From assembly GCF_014649035.1 (NCBI RefSeq), contig NZ_BMSG01000035.1, positions 1-64,000 on the forward strand: a DNA stretch of 64,000 nt, read 5' to 3'. A model generated the notes under the pieces. It saw only the letters and a list, made by a program, of their open reading frames with translations, made no database searches and was not told the origin of the DNA. Numbering within the stretch: position 1 is the first letter of the stretch; each line of letters starts with the position of its first letter. Origin of the DNA: Streptomyces sindenensis (GTDB lineage: Bacteria; Actinomycetota; Actinomycetes; Streptomycetales; Streptomycetaceae). A program made the position numbers and the translations under genes. Below are positions 1 through 8,396 of the stretch, piece by piece.

Positions 1-39
1 GCGGCCGTCACCATCGCCTCAATCCTGCTCTGGATCTGA
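1..39 (+). CDS. 3' end of a membrane protein (partial)
   Basis: The first 39 bases read in frame as AAVTIASILLWI followed by TGA. The residues are strongly hydrophobic, as at the end of a transmembrane segment. The gene would converge on the acyltransferase gene ending at 110. Only 12 residues are visible, so no family can be named and it could be chance. Confidence 0.35.
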   Translation, partial: AAVTIASILLWI

Positions 40-109
40 CCTTTGAAGACGATCTCTAGGGGAGCGCGCCCGCCGGGACGAGGCCGCTTTGCCGGTGGCG
101 AATTCGCCC

Positions 110-826
110 TCAGCGGCGTAGCTTCGGGAACTTCCTCGGCGGCGCGGCGGCCTGCTCGGCCGCCTTCACCTTGGCCGCGTACTCGTCCACGTACTCCTGG
201 CCGGAGAGTTCGAGGATCGCGTACATGATCTCGTCCGTCACCGCCCGGATCGCCGCCTTCTGGTTCTCCATGCCCGCGTAGCGGGAGAAGTCCAGCTGCT
301 CGCCGAAGCGGATCTCGACCCGCTTGATCTTCGGCAGGACCTGGCCGGGCGGCTGGATCTCGAAGGTGCCGACCATCGCGCAGGGGATCACCGGCACCTG
401 CGCGGTGATCGCCATCACCGCGACCCCGACCTTGCCCTTGTAGAGCCGGCCGTCGTGCGAGCGGGTGCCCTCGGGATAGATCCCCAGCAGCTCGCCCTTG
501 TCCAGCACGCCGAGCCCTTCACGGATCGCCGCCTGCCCGGCGTCCTTGCCGGACCGGTCCACCGGGATCTGTCCCGCGCTGCGGAAGAAGGCGGCCGTCA
601 GCCGGCCCTTGATCCCCGGGCCCGTGAAGTATTCGGCCTTCGCCAGAAAGGTGATGCGGCGCTTGATGATGGCCGGCATCAGGAAATGGTCGGAGAAGGA
701 GAGATGGTTGCCCGCGACGATCGCCGCGCCCTCCTCCGGGATGCTTTCCAGACCCTCGATCCGGGGCCGGAACAGCAGCCGCAGCACAGGGCCCAGAACG
801 ACATACTTCAGGACGTAATAAAACAC
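110..826 (-). CDS. 1-acyl-sn-glycerol-3-phosphate acyltransferase family protein
   Basis: A 238-residue PlsC-type acyltransferase, expected to add an acyl group to lysophosphatidic acid or a related lysolipid at the membrane during phospholipid synthesis. The catalytic HX4D motif is HLSFSD at residues 41-46. The phosphate-binding block YPEGTRS lies near residue 118, and the first 20 residues are hydrophobic as in a membrane anchor. The length is normal. The C-terminus is Ala/Lys-rich and ends KFPKLRR. The acceptor lipid cannot be decided from sequence. A strong hairpin at 884-923 separates it from the genes upstream, so it probably has its own promoter. Confidence 0.88.
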   Translation of the reverse strand: MFYYVLKYVVLGPVLRLLFRPRIEGLESIPEEGAAIVAGNHLSFSDHFLMPAIIKRRITFLAKAEYFTGPGIKGRLTAAFFRSAGQIPVDRSGKDAGQAAIREGLGVLDKGELLGIYPEGTRSHDGRLYKGKVGVAVMAITAQVPVIPCAMVGTFEIQPPGQVLPKIKRVEIRFGEQLDFSRYAGMENQKAAIRAVTDEIMYAILELSGQEYVDEYAAKVKAAEQAAAPPRKFPKLRR

Positions 827-883
827 CGTGCGGGTGCACCTCGCTCTGCCGGGCCGACTCAGGACTCGTATCTACCAGGTCAT

Positions 884-923
884 GGTGGTGCCGGGGCCCC
901 AGCCGTAGGGCCCCGGCACCACC
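884..923 (-). terminator. hairpin terminator
   Basis: Perfect 16-bp inverted repeat (884-899 with 908-923; 8-base loop). It lies just after the minus-strand ctaG and small membrane protein genes and has no U-run, as is usual in Streptomyces. Confidence 0.75.
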
Positions 924-1026
924 GTGCGACCGTAGCGAACCGGTCTTCCGGCTCGTACCCGCCTCCGGGTCCGTCAGGCGTGGTCATCCGCCGTGACGTC
1001 GAGGGGTGTTCACTCCCCGTGATGCC

Positions 1027-1185
1027 TCAGGTGTCCTGTGTGGCCAGCATGCCGATGGTGCACAGTCCCAGCACCACCCAGCCGAACCAGAGCCAGCCGC
1101 TGCTTCCCAGCGCCACCGTGTACGCGGTCACCGCGACCAGCGCCCCGACGGTCAGGTATCCCATGGTCTTCGTCGATCCGGACAT
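1027..1185 (-). CDS. small membrane protein, 52 aa
   Basis: A 52-residue reading frame from ATG at 1185 to TGA at 1027. After a polar start (MSGSTKTMG) it has two hydrophobic segments, about residues 10-27 and 29-47, the second rich in Trp (SGWLWFGWVVLG), and a short polar tail. This is a small two-helix membrane protein. It starts 66 bp after the CtaG-like gene on the same strand and is followed by a strong terminator at 884-923, so the two probably share a transcript. A role in oxidase assembly is only a guess from position. I do not recognise the family. Confidence 0.6.
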   Translation of the reverse strand: MSGSTKTMGYLTVGALVAVTAYTVALGSSGWLWFGWVVLGLCTIGMLATQDT

Positions 1186-1251
1186 GCGCGCACGCTCCTC
1201 GTCGGCCGCGCGGCCGTTACCCCCATGGTCACCCCGGATGCGCCCTCCGCG

Positions 1252-2202
1252 CTACTGTCCGCGCGCCTGCAAGGACGCGAGATAGGCGTTGTACGCCGCC
1301 AGCTCCTTGTCGCCGTCCCGGTCGGCGGCCCGGTCCGAGCGCCGGGCGGCACGCTGCTCGGAGTTGTACCACTGGTAGACCAGCGCGATCAGCACCAGCA
1401 CCGAGGGGATCTCGCTGAACGCCCAGGCGATGCCGCCCGCCCAGTTCTGGTCGCTCAGGGCGTCGATGCCCAGCGAGGCGGGCGGATTCTCGTACGTCTT
1501 CACCATCGGCGTCGACGCCATCATCAGCGCGATCCCGAAGAACGCGTGGAACGGCATCCCGGCGAACAGCTCCAGCATCCGCATCACATAGCCGGGGCGG
1601 TGCGGACCCGGGTCCACGCCCATGATCGGCCAGAAGAAGACCAGGCCGACCGCGAGGAAGTGCACCATCATGCCGATGTGGCCCGGCTTGGAGCCCATCA
1701 GGAAGTCGAAGATCGGCGTGAAGTAGAGCGCGTAGAGGCTCGCGATGAACAGCGGGATCGTGAACACCGGATGCGTGATGATCTTCATGTACCGGCTGTG
1801 CAGCAGCTTCAGCAGCAGTTCGCGCGGCCCGGTCCGCCCCCGGCCGGCCGGCGGCAGCGCGCGCAGCGCCAGCGTCACCGGGGCGCCGAGCAGCAGCAGG
1901 ATCGGCGACAGCATGCTGATCACCATGTGCTGCACCATGTGCACGCTGAACATGACCATGCCGTAGTCGTTGAGCTTGGTGCACATCACCAGCGCGATGC
2001 TCAGCACGCCCACCGTGAAGAACACGATCCGGCTCACCGGCCAGCCGTCCCCGCGCCGACGCAGCCGCACCACGCCGTACCCGTACAGGGCGAGCGCCAG
2101 GACGCAGCCGGTCAGGAAGAACGGTTCGACGGAGAGCTCCAGCCCCCGTCCCAGCGTGAACGGCGGCAGATCCATGTTCATGCCGTGCCCGCTGTGATCC
2201 AT
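1252..2202 (-). CDS. ctaG: CtaG-family cytochrome c oxidase assembly protein
   Basis: A 316-residue polytopic membrane protein of the caa3-type CtaG family, linked to copper delivery to cytochrome oxidase. The N-terminus MDHSGHGMNMD is rich in Met and His, suggesting copper binding outside the membrane. About seven hydrophobic segments follow. The segment with HMVQHMVISM (about residues 88-97) carries the conserved histidines, and GMMVHF and MPFHAFFG add more. The C-terminal 35 residues are charged. The start is supported by GGGAGTGA upstream. Function is by family; no oxidase subunits lie in the window. Confidence 0.85.
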   Translation of the reverse strand: MDHSGHGMNMDLPPFTLGRGLELSVEPFFLTGCVLALALYGYGVVRLRRRGDGWPVSRIVFFTVGVLSIALVMCTKLNDYGMVMFSVHMVQHMVISMLSPILLLLGAPVTLALRALPPAGRGRTGPRELLLKLLHSRYMKIITHPVFTIPLFIASLYALYFTPIFDFLMGSKPGHIGMMVHFLAVGLVFFWPIMGVDPGPHRPGYVMRMLELFAGMPFHAFFGIALMMASTPMVKTYENPPASLGIDALSDQNWAGGIAWAFSEIPSVLVLIALVYQWYNSEQRAARRSDRAADRDGDKELAAYNAYLASLQARGQ

Positions 2203-2259
2203 CTGTTCACTCCCGATGGGGACACGTCCCCGTTTCGTGCCGGTTGTCCGGTCCAGAGT

Positions 2260-2299
2260 AGAACTGCCCCCGGCCGCGCTCGCGGCCGGGGGCAGTTCT
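2260..2299 (-). terminator. hairpin terminator after pfkA
   Basis: Perfect 18-bp inverted repeat (2260-2277 with 2282-2299; loop GCTC), 27 bp after the pfkA stop codon on the minus strand. It separates pfkA from the ctaG promoter. Confidence 0.85.
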
Positions 2300-2325
2300 G
2301 GCAGGACGTGTCCTGGCGAGGTGTT

Positions 2326-3351
2326 CTAGAGCACGCACTCCGCCTCGGCGTACCGCTCGGCCGGGACCGTCTTCAGCGTCTCGACCGCCTCCGCCAGCGG
2401 GGCCATCACGATGTCCGTGGCGCGCAGCGCGGTCAGCATCCCGAACTCGCCCCGGTGCGCCGCCTCCACCGCGTGCCAGCCGAACCGGGTCGCGAGGACG
2501 CGGTCGTACGCGGTCGGCGTGCCGCCGCGCTGGACGTGGCCGAGGATGACCGGGCGGGCCTCCTTGCCGAGCCGCTGCTCCAGCTCGCCGGAGAGCTGCG
2601 TGGCCACCCCGGCGAACCGCTCGTGGCCGTAGATGTCCTTGACGCCCTGCTCGAACTGCATGGAGCCCTCGCGCGGCTTGGCGCCCTCGGCGACCACGAC
2701 GATGGCGAACTTCTTGCCCGCCGAGAACCGCTTGCCGACCAGCTCGGTCAGCTCGTCGATGTCGAAGGGGCGCTCGGGCACCACGATCGCGTGGGCGCCG
2801 GCGGCCATGCCGGAGTGCAGGGCGATCCAGCCGGTGTGACGGCCCATGACCTCCACGATCAGCACCCGCTGGTGCGACTCGGCGGTGGTCTTCAGCCGGT
2901 CCAGCGCCTCGGTCGCGACACCGACGGCGGTGTCGAAGCCGAAGGTGACGTCGGTGGAGGCGATGTCGTTGTCGATGGTCTTGGGGACCCCGACGATGGG
3001 CAGCCCGGCCTCGGAGAGGAGGCTGGCGGCCTTCAGCGTGCCCTCGCCGCCGATCGGGATGATGGCGTCCAGGCCGAGGTCCGCGACATGACCGCGGGCG
3101 CGCTCCACCCCGTCGCGCAGATGCGCGGGCTGGACCCGGGAGGAGCCGAGGATCGTGCCGCCGCGGGCCAGGATGCCGCCCACCGCGTCGAGGTCGAGCT
3201 TGCGGTAGTCCGCCTCCAGCAGGCCCTTCCAGCCGTCGTGGAAGCCGATGACCTCGTCGCCGTGGTCCACCACCGCGCGGTGCACGACGGAACGGATGAC
3301 GGCGTTGAGGCCGGGGCAGTCGCCGCCGGAGGTGAGTACGCCAATGCGCAT
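2326..3351 (-). CDS. pfkA: 6-phosphofructokinase
   Basis: A 341-residue phosphofructokinase that phosphorylates fructose 6-phosphate in glycolysis. Visible motifs are the N-terminal TSGGDCPGLNAVIR, the donor-binding GGEG at 101-104, the catalytic PKTIDND at 123-129 (Asp127 as the base), MGRHTGW, and HVQRGG near residue 273. Gly104 is typical of ATP-dependent enzymes and Lys124 of pyrophosphate-dependent ones; this mixture is known from actinomycete ATP-PFKs, so ATP is the likely donor. The SD sequence before ATG 3351 is weak. The gene sits downstream of murT-gatD but hairpins and tandem repeats lie between. Confidence 0.93.
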   Translation of the reverse strand: MRIGVLTSGGDCPGLNAVIRSVVHRAVVDHGDEVIGFHDGWKGLLEADYRKLDLDAVGGILARGGTILGSSRVQPAHLRDGVERARGHVADLGLDAIIPIGGEGTLKAASLLSEAGLPIVGVPKTIDNDIASTDVTFGFDTAVGVATEALDRLKTTAESHQRVLIVEVMGRHTGWIALHSGMAAGAHAIVVPERPFDIDELTELVGKRFSAGKKFAIVVVAEGAKPREGSMQFEQGVKDIYGHERFAGVATQLSGELEQRLGKEARPVILGHVQRGGTPTAYDRVLATRFGWHAVEAAHRGEFGMLTALRATDIVMAPLAEAVETLKTVPAERYAEAECVL

Positions 3352-3410
3352 GGCCCGGAAACCTTTGCAACGTGTAAATCGATGACCGGACCACGCCGTC
3401 CGGTTGGATC

Positions 3411-3440
3411 CCCGCCACCCTACCGGCGCAGGGTGGCGGG
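3411..3440 (-). terminator. hairpin terminator between gatD and pfkA
   Basis: Perfect 11-bp inverted repeat (3411-3421 with 3430-3440; 8-base loop), about 120 bp beyond the gatD stop and 60 bp before the pfkA start on the minus strand. Confidence 0.65.
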
Positions 3441-3470
3441 ACCGAACCGGCCGTCCGCCTGGTGGACTTC

Positions 3471-3575
3471 GCTCAACCGAGCGGAAAACCCCTCAGGCGG
3501 GCCGCTGCTCAACCGAGCGTCAGCCCCCTCAGGAGGGCTTTGCTCATGCGAGCGGAATGTGCCTCAGGCGGGCTG
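3471..3575 (-). repeat. three tandem imperfect 35-36-bp repeats at the 3' end of gatD
   Basis: On the plus strand the units start at 3471, 3507 and 3542. Each begins GCTCA(A/T)(C/G)CGAGCG, a small self-complementary element, and ends near CCTCAGGNGGGC. The third unit overlaps the gatD stop codon (TCA at 3564), so the other two look like copies of the gene's tail region. They may act as serial terminators or mRNA-end stabilisers; this is inference. Confidence 0.7.
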
Positions 3576-4289
3576 GGTCGCCGAGGCCATCCGCTCGGCG
3601 CGCAGCGCCTCGTACCAGCGGTCGTCGGTCGGCGGCAGCGCGTTCACGTCGAGGGCCAGCTTCAGCAGCAGATCGGCGATCTGCGGGTTGCGGGCCATCA
3701 CCGGACCGTGCATGTACGTCCCGAAGACCGTGTCGTTGTACGCGCCCTCCGTGCCGTCCCCGGTGCCGTTGCCCCGGCCGAGCTGCACCCGGGCGAACGG
3801 CCGTGCCGTCGGGCCGAGATGAGTGACGCCCTGGTGGTTCTCGAACCCGGTCAGGGGCGGCAGCCCCAGCTGCGGGTCGATGTCCGCGAGGACGTCGCCG
3901 ACGCACCGCGCACCCTCGCCGCGGGTGGAGACCACGTCGAGCAGACCGAGGCCCTGCTCGCGCTCACCGAGGTCGTTGACGAACTCGTGGCCGAGGATCT
4001 GGTAGCCCGCGCAGACCGAGAAGATGATCGCGCCGTTGGACGCGGCCCGGGCCAGCCCGCCGTCGCGGCGCAGCCGCTCCGCCGCGAGCCGCTGCGGCCG
4101 GTCCTCGCCGCCGCCGATCAGATAGATGTCGCCGGACGTCGGCACCGGCTGGTCGCTGCGCACGTCGACGCGCTGCACGTCCAGACCGCGCTGCCGGGCC
4201 CGCCGTTCCACGACCAGGGCGTTGCCCTGGTCCCCGTAGGTGCTGAGCAGGTCGGGGTAGACCCAGACCAGACGCAGACCGTTGTTCAT
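3564..4289 (-). CDS. gatD: lipid II isoglutaminyl synthase, glutaminase subunit GatD
   Basis: A 241-residue class I (CobB/CobQ-type) glutamine amidotransferase. With MurT it amidates the alpha-carboxyl of D-Glu in lipid II to D-isoglutamine; GatD releases ammonia from glutamine. The nucleophile is Cys93 in FSVCAGYQILG, and the histidine of GTYMHGP (His194) is the likely partner. The early YPDLLSTYGDQGNA segment is typical. ATG 4289 has a good ribosome site (GGAGAGG), better than an in-frame ATG 16 codons upstream. The gene starts 34 bp after murT on the same strand and is surely cotranscribed with it. Confidence 0.92.
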   Translation of the reverse strand: MNNGLRLVWVYPDLLSTYGDQGNALVVERRARQRGLDVQRVDVRSDQPVPTSGDIYLIGGGEDRPQRLAAERLRRDGGLARAASNGAIIFSVCAGYQILGHEFVNDLGEREQGLGLLDVVSTRGEGARCVGDVLADIDPQLGLPPLTGFENHQGVTHLGPTARPFARVQLGRGNGTGDGTEGAYNDTVFGTYMHGPVMARNPQIADLLLKLALDVNALPPTDDRWYEALRAERMASATQPA

Positions 4290-4323
4290 ACTTCGTCCTC
4301 TCCGGAGATGGCCGGGGCCGGGG

Positions 4324-5562
4324 TCAGTTGCCGACACGGCGGCGCAGATCCTGGAAGGCGGTGTAGTTGGCGATGACCTCGATGCGGCCGGGCGGGGCGT
4401 ACTGCACGGCCTCGTCGAGGTTCTCGCAGACCCGGAAGTCGAGACCGGCCACTTCGAGACGGACCGCGAGGTCCAGCTTCCGGTCGCCGAGCACGAAGAT
4501 CGGGTGCCCGGCCAGCTGGGTGTAGTCCACGTCCCACAGCCAGGAGGTGTCCGTGCCGTCCGCGCCGCGGGCGTTCACCGAGAGGATCACCGGCGTCGGC
4601 GGCGGGTCGATCAGCGAGAACGTCTCCAGCCAGCCGGCCGGGTTCTTCGCCAGCAGGAGCCGCAGCTCACGGTTGTTGAAGGTGACGACGTCGTACCGTC
4701 CGGCGACCGCCTGCACCTGGTACATCCGCTCCAGCGCGACCTGCGGCGGCACACCGAAGACGGCGGCCACGGCGGCCGAGCTGGCGGCGTTCGCCTTGTT
4801 GGCGCGGCCGGGCAGCTGGAGGTGGATCGGCCACGCCGAACCGTGCGGGTCCAGGACGTAGTCGCCGTTCAGCGCCCAGCTCGGGGCGGGGCGGCGGAAG
4901 CCGCACTGCCCGCAGAACCAGTCGTCGCCCGGACGCTGCATCACACCGCCGCAGGACGGGCAGGACCAGGCGTCGTCCTTCCACGCCTGACCGGCCGCCA
5001 CCCACACCACGTTGGACGAGGAGGAGGCCGCCCAGACGACCAGCGGGTCGTCCGCGTTGGCGATGATCACGGCCTTCGAGCCGGACAGGCCCTCGCGCCA
5101 GTGCTCGGCCATCATCCGGGTCTCCGCCGCGCGGTCCAGCTGGTCGCGGGAGAGGTTGAGCAGCGCGATGGCCTTGGGTGTGGTGTCCCGGGCCACCCCG
5201 GCCAGATACTTCTCGTCGACCTCGATCACGCCGAACTTCGCGTCCGAGCCGCCGGCCAGCGCCGAGGTGATGCCCGCGGGCATGTTGGCGCCGAGCGCGT
5301 TCGACACGACGGGCCCGGCGGCCCGCAGCGCCTCGGCGATCAGCCGCGTGGTGGTCGTCTTGCCGTTCGTCGCCGACACGAGGATCACGTCCAGGTGCTG
5401 CGCCAGCCGCCCCAGCAGGTCGGGGTCGAGTTTGAGCGCCACCCGGCCGCCGATCACCGATCCGCTGCCCCGCCCCGCGGCGCGTGACACCGCCGCCGCG
5501 GCCTTGCCCGCCGTCACGGCCAGTTTGGCCCGCGGCGACAACGGCTCCGTGTTGCCTGCCAT
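4324..5562 (-). CDS. murT: lipid II isoglutaminyl synthase, Mur ligase subunit MurT
   Basis: A 412-residue Mur ligase-like protein that activates D-Glu of lipid II with ATP and uses ammonia from GatD. The ATP loop is SATNGKTTTTR, about residues 63-72. A zinc-ribbon insertion with CPSC and CGQC (about residues 205-230) is characteristic of MurT. The C-terminal part is the DUF1727 domain found in this family. ATG 5562 follows GGAGGAT at a normal distance; the frame is open a few codons further. It is the first gene of murT-gatD, divergent from the deformylase gene. Confidence 0.92.
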   Translation of the reverse strand: MAGNTEPLSPRAKLAVTAGKAAAAVSRAAGRGSGSVIGGRVALKLDPDLLGRLAQHLDVILVSATNGKTTTTRLIAEALRAAGPVVSNALGANMPAGITSALAGGSDAKFGVIEVDEKYLAGVARDTTPKAIALLNLSRDQLDRAAETRMMAEHWREGLSGSKAVIIANADDPLVVWAASSSSNVVWVAAGQAWKDDAWSCPSCGGVMQRPGDDWFCGQCGFRRPAPSWALNGDYVLDPHGSAWPIHLQLPGRANKANAASSAAVAAVFGVPPQVALERMYQVQAVAGRYDVVTFNNRELRLLLAKNPAGWLETFSLIDPPPTPVILSVNARGADGTDTSWLWDVDYTQLAGHPIFVLGDRKLDLAVRLEVAGLDFRVCENLDEAVQYAPPGRIEVIANYTAFQDLRRRVGN

Positions 5563-5675
5563 CGTCCTAGATCCTCCTTGCATCGGTCCGCGCCCAGCCT
5601 ATCGATGTCCGCCGCACCGGCCGCACCGCGGCACCACGGGAATCGCCCGGCCCGGCGGAACGTACGCTTGCCGCC

Positions 5676-6221
5676 ATGCGAAACCGCCCGATCCCCGGCA
5701 GTTCCGGACTCGTCCGTGAGATGAGTCTGCTCGGCGACCCGTTGCTCCACCGGCCCTGCGAGGACGTCACCGATTTCGGCCCGTCGCTCGCGAAGCTGAT
5801 CGAGGACATGTTCGCCACGATGTACGCCGCACAGGGTGTCGGGCTCGCCGCCAACCAGATCGGCGTCCCGCTCAAGGTGTTCGTCTACGACTGCCCGGAC
5901 GACGACGATGTCCGCCATCTGGGACACGTGGTCAATCCCGAACTGGTCGAGGCGGACGGACTCACCGTACGCGGACCGGAGGGCTGTCTGTCACTTCCAG
6001 GTCTGGAAGCGGGCACGGAACGCTTCGACCACGCGGTCGTCGAGGGCCTGACGATGACCGGCGAACCGGTCCGGATCGCCGGGACGGGATGGTTCGCCCG
6101 GTGCCTCCAGCACGAGTGCGACCACCTGGAGGGCACCGTCTACCCCGACCGGCTCACCGGGCTGCGGCGCTCCCGGCTGCTGCGCGCGGCGCGCCGGGCT
6201 CCCTGGGCGCGGCAGGGCTGA
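5676..6221 (+). CDS. def: peptide deformylase
   Basis: A 181-residue peptide deformylase, which removes the formyl group from the N-terminal Met of new proteins. All three metal/active-site motifs are present: GVGLAANQIG, EGCLSLPG (metal-binding Cys) and QHECDHLEG (two metal-binding His and the catalytic Glu). The C-terminus ends in a short basic, Arg-rich stretch. It is divergent from murT, with 113 bp between. Streptomyces usually carry several def copies, so this may not be the only one. Confidence 0.94.
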   Translation: MRNRPIPGSSGLVREMSLLGDPLLHRPCEDVTDFGPSLAKLIEDMFATMYAAQGVGLAANQIGVPLKVFVYDCPDDDDVRHLGHVVNPELVEADGLTVRGPEGCLSLPGLEAGTERFDHAVVEGLTMTGEPVRIAGTGWFARCLQHECDHLEGTVYPDRLTGLRRSRLLRAARRAPWARQG

Positions 6222-6245
6222 TCCGGCCAGGGCCCGGCGGGGCGT

Positions 6246-6920
6246 TCAGAACCCCGGGCCGCCCTTGACGTCGCGGTCGCCCGCCTCCGCCAGCCGTCCC
6301 CACAGCAGATCGGCGAGGCTGCTCACCAGACGCTCGCGGGAGCAGGGCCGGTCGGCGAGCCACCAGTCGCCCGCCGCGTGCATCATGCCGACGATCCCGT
6401 GGCCCCAGATGCGGGCCATCTGCTCGCTGTCCGGCCCCAGGTCCACCCGCTCGACGATCACCTGGCCCAGTTCCTCGCCGAGGCGGCGCAGCAGCGGTGC
6501 GGAGTGCCGGCCGACGTCGAAGCCCTGCTCGGCGGTGGGGGAGGCGTCGGCGGTGTCGGCGGCTCCGTCGGCGGGGTGCATCAGGAAGCGGTAGACCTGC
6601 GGGCGGGCCTCGATGGCGGCGAGATAGGTGTCGAGCGTGGACTCCACCCGGGCCCGCCGCTCGGCGGGCGCGTCCAGGGCGGCGCGCAACGCGCTGAGCA
6701 GGGCGTCGGTGTGGCGCTTGGCCAGCGCGCGGTAGAGGCCGCCCTTGTCCCCGAAGTGGCGGTAGAGGATCGGCTTGGTGATGCCGGCCTCGGCGGCGAT
6801 GGCGTTCATCGAGGCCTGCGGTCCGTCCCTGAGCACCACCCGGTCCGCCGCTTCCAGCAACTCGCGGCGGCGGCGCTCGGCCGCGGTCCGCTGTCGCTCG
6901 GAGCTTCGTGCGGTCTCCAT
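6246..6920 (-). CDS. TetR-family transcriptional regulator
   Basis: A 224-residue repressor-type protein. The N-terminal helix-turn-helix is clear (MNAIAAEAGITKPILYRHFGDK, about residues 38-59), followed by a divergent ligand-binding domain. It converges with def and is divergent from an acyl-CoA dehydrogenase gene. The shared promoter region contains overlapping inverted repeats at 7043-7072, which are a good candidate operator. The likely target is the dehydrogenase and its own gene, and the ligand may be an acyl-CoA; both points are inferred from position. ATG 6920 follows AGAGACGAC. Confidence 0.88.
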   Translation of the reverse strand: METARSSERQRTAAERRRRELLEAADRVVLRDGPQASMNAIAAEAGITKPILYRHFGDKGGLYRALAKRHTDALLSALRAALDAPAERRARVESTLDTYLAAIEARPQVYRFLMHPADGAADTADASPTAEQGFDVGRHSAPLLRRLGEELGQVIVERVDLGPDSEQMARIWGHGIVGMMHAAGDWWLADRPCSRERLVSSLADLLWGRLAEAGDRDVKGGPGF

Positions 6921-7042
6921 GTCGTCTCTCCCACCCCTGGCCACGCGGTGCCGTCGCACCGCTCCTGCACGCCCGCGCAACGTAACACTCCACGCGGCGG
7001 GGGCCGGATCGGCTCCATGACGGTTGACAGTACCTACTTGCC

Positions 7043-7072
7043 GGTAACAGACTGTTGTTACCGCGAGTAACA
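7043..7072. promoter_or_regulatory. candidate TetR operator, overlapping inverted repeats
   Basis: Three alternating half-sites: GGTAACA (7043-7049) pairs with TGTTACC (7056-7062), and TGTTAC (7056-7061) pairs with GTAACA (7067-7072). The block lies 34 bp before the acyl-CoA dehydrogenase start and downstream of a TTGACA hexamer at 7024-7029, where a bound repressor would block transcription. Confidence 0.6.
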
Positions 7073-7105
7073 CATGGTTTTCGCCGCAGTGCCTGGAGGG
7101 GAAAC

Positions 7106-8332
<1,227 letters not shown>

Positions 8333-8340
8333 GGACGCCG

Positions 8341-8392
8341 GCCCCGTCCGGACGGGGCAAGGGCCGCCGCTCCTCGTGGAGGAGCGGCGGCC
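8341..8392. terminator. double hairpin between converging genes
   Basis: Two successive hairpins: GCCCCGTC/GACGGGGC at 8341-8358, and a perfect 14-bp stem at 8362-8392 (loop GTG). They lie between the converging dehydrogenase and solute-binding protein genes and can serve both strands. Confidence 0.8.
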
Positions 8393-8396
8393 GGGC

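Noticed and set aside
3471..3575. Possible CRISPR array
   Set aside because: The units are contiguous with no spacers, only three in number, and overlap a gene end.
1006..3822. A plus-strand open frame of over 900 codons
   Set aside because: It runs antisense to ctaG and pfkA, has His/Arg/Gln-rich composition and no domain; it is a by-product of high GC content.
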